From: CAYUST01 sp964447535 | GTDB taxonomy: Bacteria > Patescibacteriota > Gracilibacteria > Absconditabacterales > Absconditicoccaceae | DNA: 49,484 nt | Reading direction: 5' to 3' | NCBI GenBank assembly: GCA_964447535.1 | Contig: CAYUST010000008.1 | Location: 1 to 49,484 of the forward strand | Shown: positions 48,720-49,484 of the stretch, piece by piece | Layout of the letters: every line of letters begins with the position of its first letter | Position numbering within the stretch: the first letter of the stretch is position 1 | Position numbers and translations under genes: made by a program | Notes under the pieces: model-generated | The model's input: only the letters and a program-made list of their open reading frames with translations | Database searches by the model: none | What the model was told of the DNA's origin: nothing

Positions 48720-49484
48720 CTATTGGCTTTTGGGAAAGTGAAAACGGATTTTGGAAGCTAGTGAAGGGAGTGTTGTATATCGTCCTGGGCTAATTGTAAT
48801 GTCAGCTGCCCCAATTTCTGGGTAACTCATCAAAACAGCTAATGCCGATGATGTATCAAGTCATGCTATCTTTTCTTTGATTTCAGCTAAAAGACCATTT
48901 CCATCTAGTGCAAAATGATAACTATAAATCAGATCTACTTGTGTTGGAATGATCAAGAGGTCGTATGAATCATGACGTGTATAGGTGAAGAACGTGACAC
49001 TATTGGCATCTGGAGTGACTTGATAGAGATTTTCACTTGGTCTTGCCTCCAAATAGGATTGAGTAGCTGCAAGTATATCTGACCATGTTACATAGAAAAA
49101 ATTAATATTCCCTTTGAGTTTTCCATCAATAAAAGCTGCTGCTTCACCCTCGTGTGAGGTAGTATTAAATTCTTGGATATCAACAGTAATAAGGTCATCA
49201 AACAACAAAATATAGCCATCACGTTGAGTAAAAGCACTTTGGAGAATTTCCTTTCTTTTTTCTTGGACATGATCAGTAATTTTTTGTTCAATTTTTTCAA
49301 TATCCTCAGCCAAAACAGTCCCTTGCGCTTCTGTTGCTCCTCCTACAAATGGCATACTTGCTTCTGCATAAATACGTTGCATTTCTCTACTTTCTGCAAG
49401 ATTTTTGATCAAAAGGCGTGTTCATTTGGCAATATTGCCTTCATCTCAAATGGGTTCTCCATTCTCTCTTTCTGCTATCGCAGT
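48720..49484 (-). CDS. Unknown protein, C-terminal part (5' end outside window)
   Basis: At least 254 residues; the frame is open to the window end and closes at TAG, with several TGA read as Gly (two near the window edge and one at 48861). The visible part has a helical N-terminal region with many Glu/Lys and a mixed alpha/beta domain with aromatic strands. A C-terminal motif ADITISPGRYTTLPSLASKIRFHF follows, resembling ends of baseplate-J/gp47-type or pilus-accessory proteins, which often finish ItisP-W-x-LP-xx-kI. The similarity is slight, and I do not assign a function. Confidence 0.6.

Noticed and set aside
12447..49484. UGA as tryptophan (code 4)
   Set aside because: TGA aligns with conserved Gly in SecA, PheS, PyrD, aquaporin and RluA motifs, not with Trp, and TGG is used at conserved Trp positions.
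1..49484. Insertion sequences, transposases, integrases or attachment sites
   Set aside because: No transposase or integrase motif and no flanking terminal inverted repeats were found, so I do not call a mobile element even for the TGA-free block.

Overview
The window looks like a genome segment of a Patescibacteria/CPR bacterium that reads UGA as glycine (genetic code 25), i.e. Candidatus Gracilibacteria or Absconditabacteria (SR1). From about 12.4 kb onward most genes make sense only if in-frame TGA is translated, and the TGA codons sit where the families have conserved glycines: the SecA motif after the DEAD-like motif I region, the residues around the subtilisin His motif, the PheS motif 2 region, dihydroorotate dehydrogenase, the Kef antiporter and the ribonucleotide reductase C-terminal tail. 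Genes end in TAA or TAG. I therefore merged open reading frames that a standard-code reading would break into fragments.

Region A (1-12.3 kb) contains ten complete or nearly complete genes with no in-frame TGA in roughly 3,500 codons. It holds a candidate ubiquitin-like conjugation system: a membrane-anchored protein with two E2-like (UBC-fold) domains, a membrane-anchored JAMM/JAB isopeptidase, an E1-like ThiF protein with a degenerate plus an intact adenylation domain, and a two-repeat protein of unknown role in the E1 operon. A membrane coiled-coil protein follows, then a divergent operon for a coiled-coil membrane protein and three paralogous lipoproteins, and an LCP-family wall-polymer transferase.

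Region B (12.3-21.7 kb) has a PrgI-like membrane protein and a VWA protein. Against them lies a five-gene minus-strand operon for cell-surface proteins: a 1002-residue Cys-rich/LRR protein, a small secreted protein, a subtilisin-like protease, a short membrane protein and a DUF4215-type Cys-rich protein. A VanW-domain protein is divergent from it. This looks like an envelope or host-attachment module.

Region C (21.7-38.7 kb) is mixed core and accessory: pheS, a zinc metalloprotease, a DEDDh exonuclease fused to a degenerate helicase-like region, an O-antigen-ligase-type protein, a multi-TM protein, an RluA-family pseudouridine synthase, aquaporin, a Kef-type antiporter, secA, a YkuK-like RNase H-fold protein, tRNA-His and pyrD.

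Region D (38.7-49.5 kb) has a histone-H1-like Lys/Ala protein, a run of small unknown genes, a lipoprotein with a LAS-type peptidase signature, a polyprenyl diphosphate synthase, and class I ribonucleotide reductase (nrdA, nrdB), whose small subunit has Phe at the radical Tyr position. The window ends in an unknown partial gene. Promoters across the window share TTGAC[A/T], mostly a 16-bp spacer, and TATAAT-like -10 boxes.
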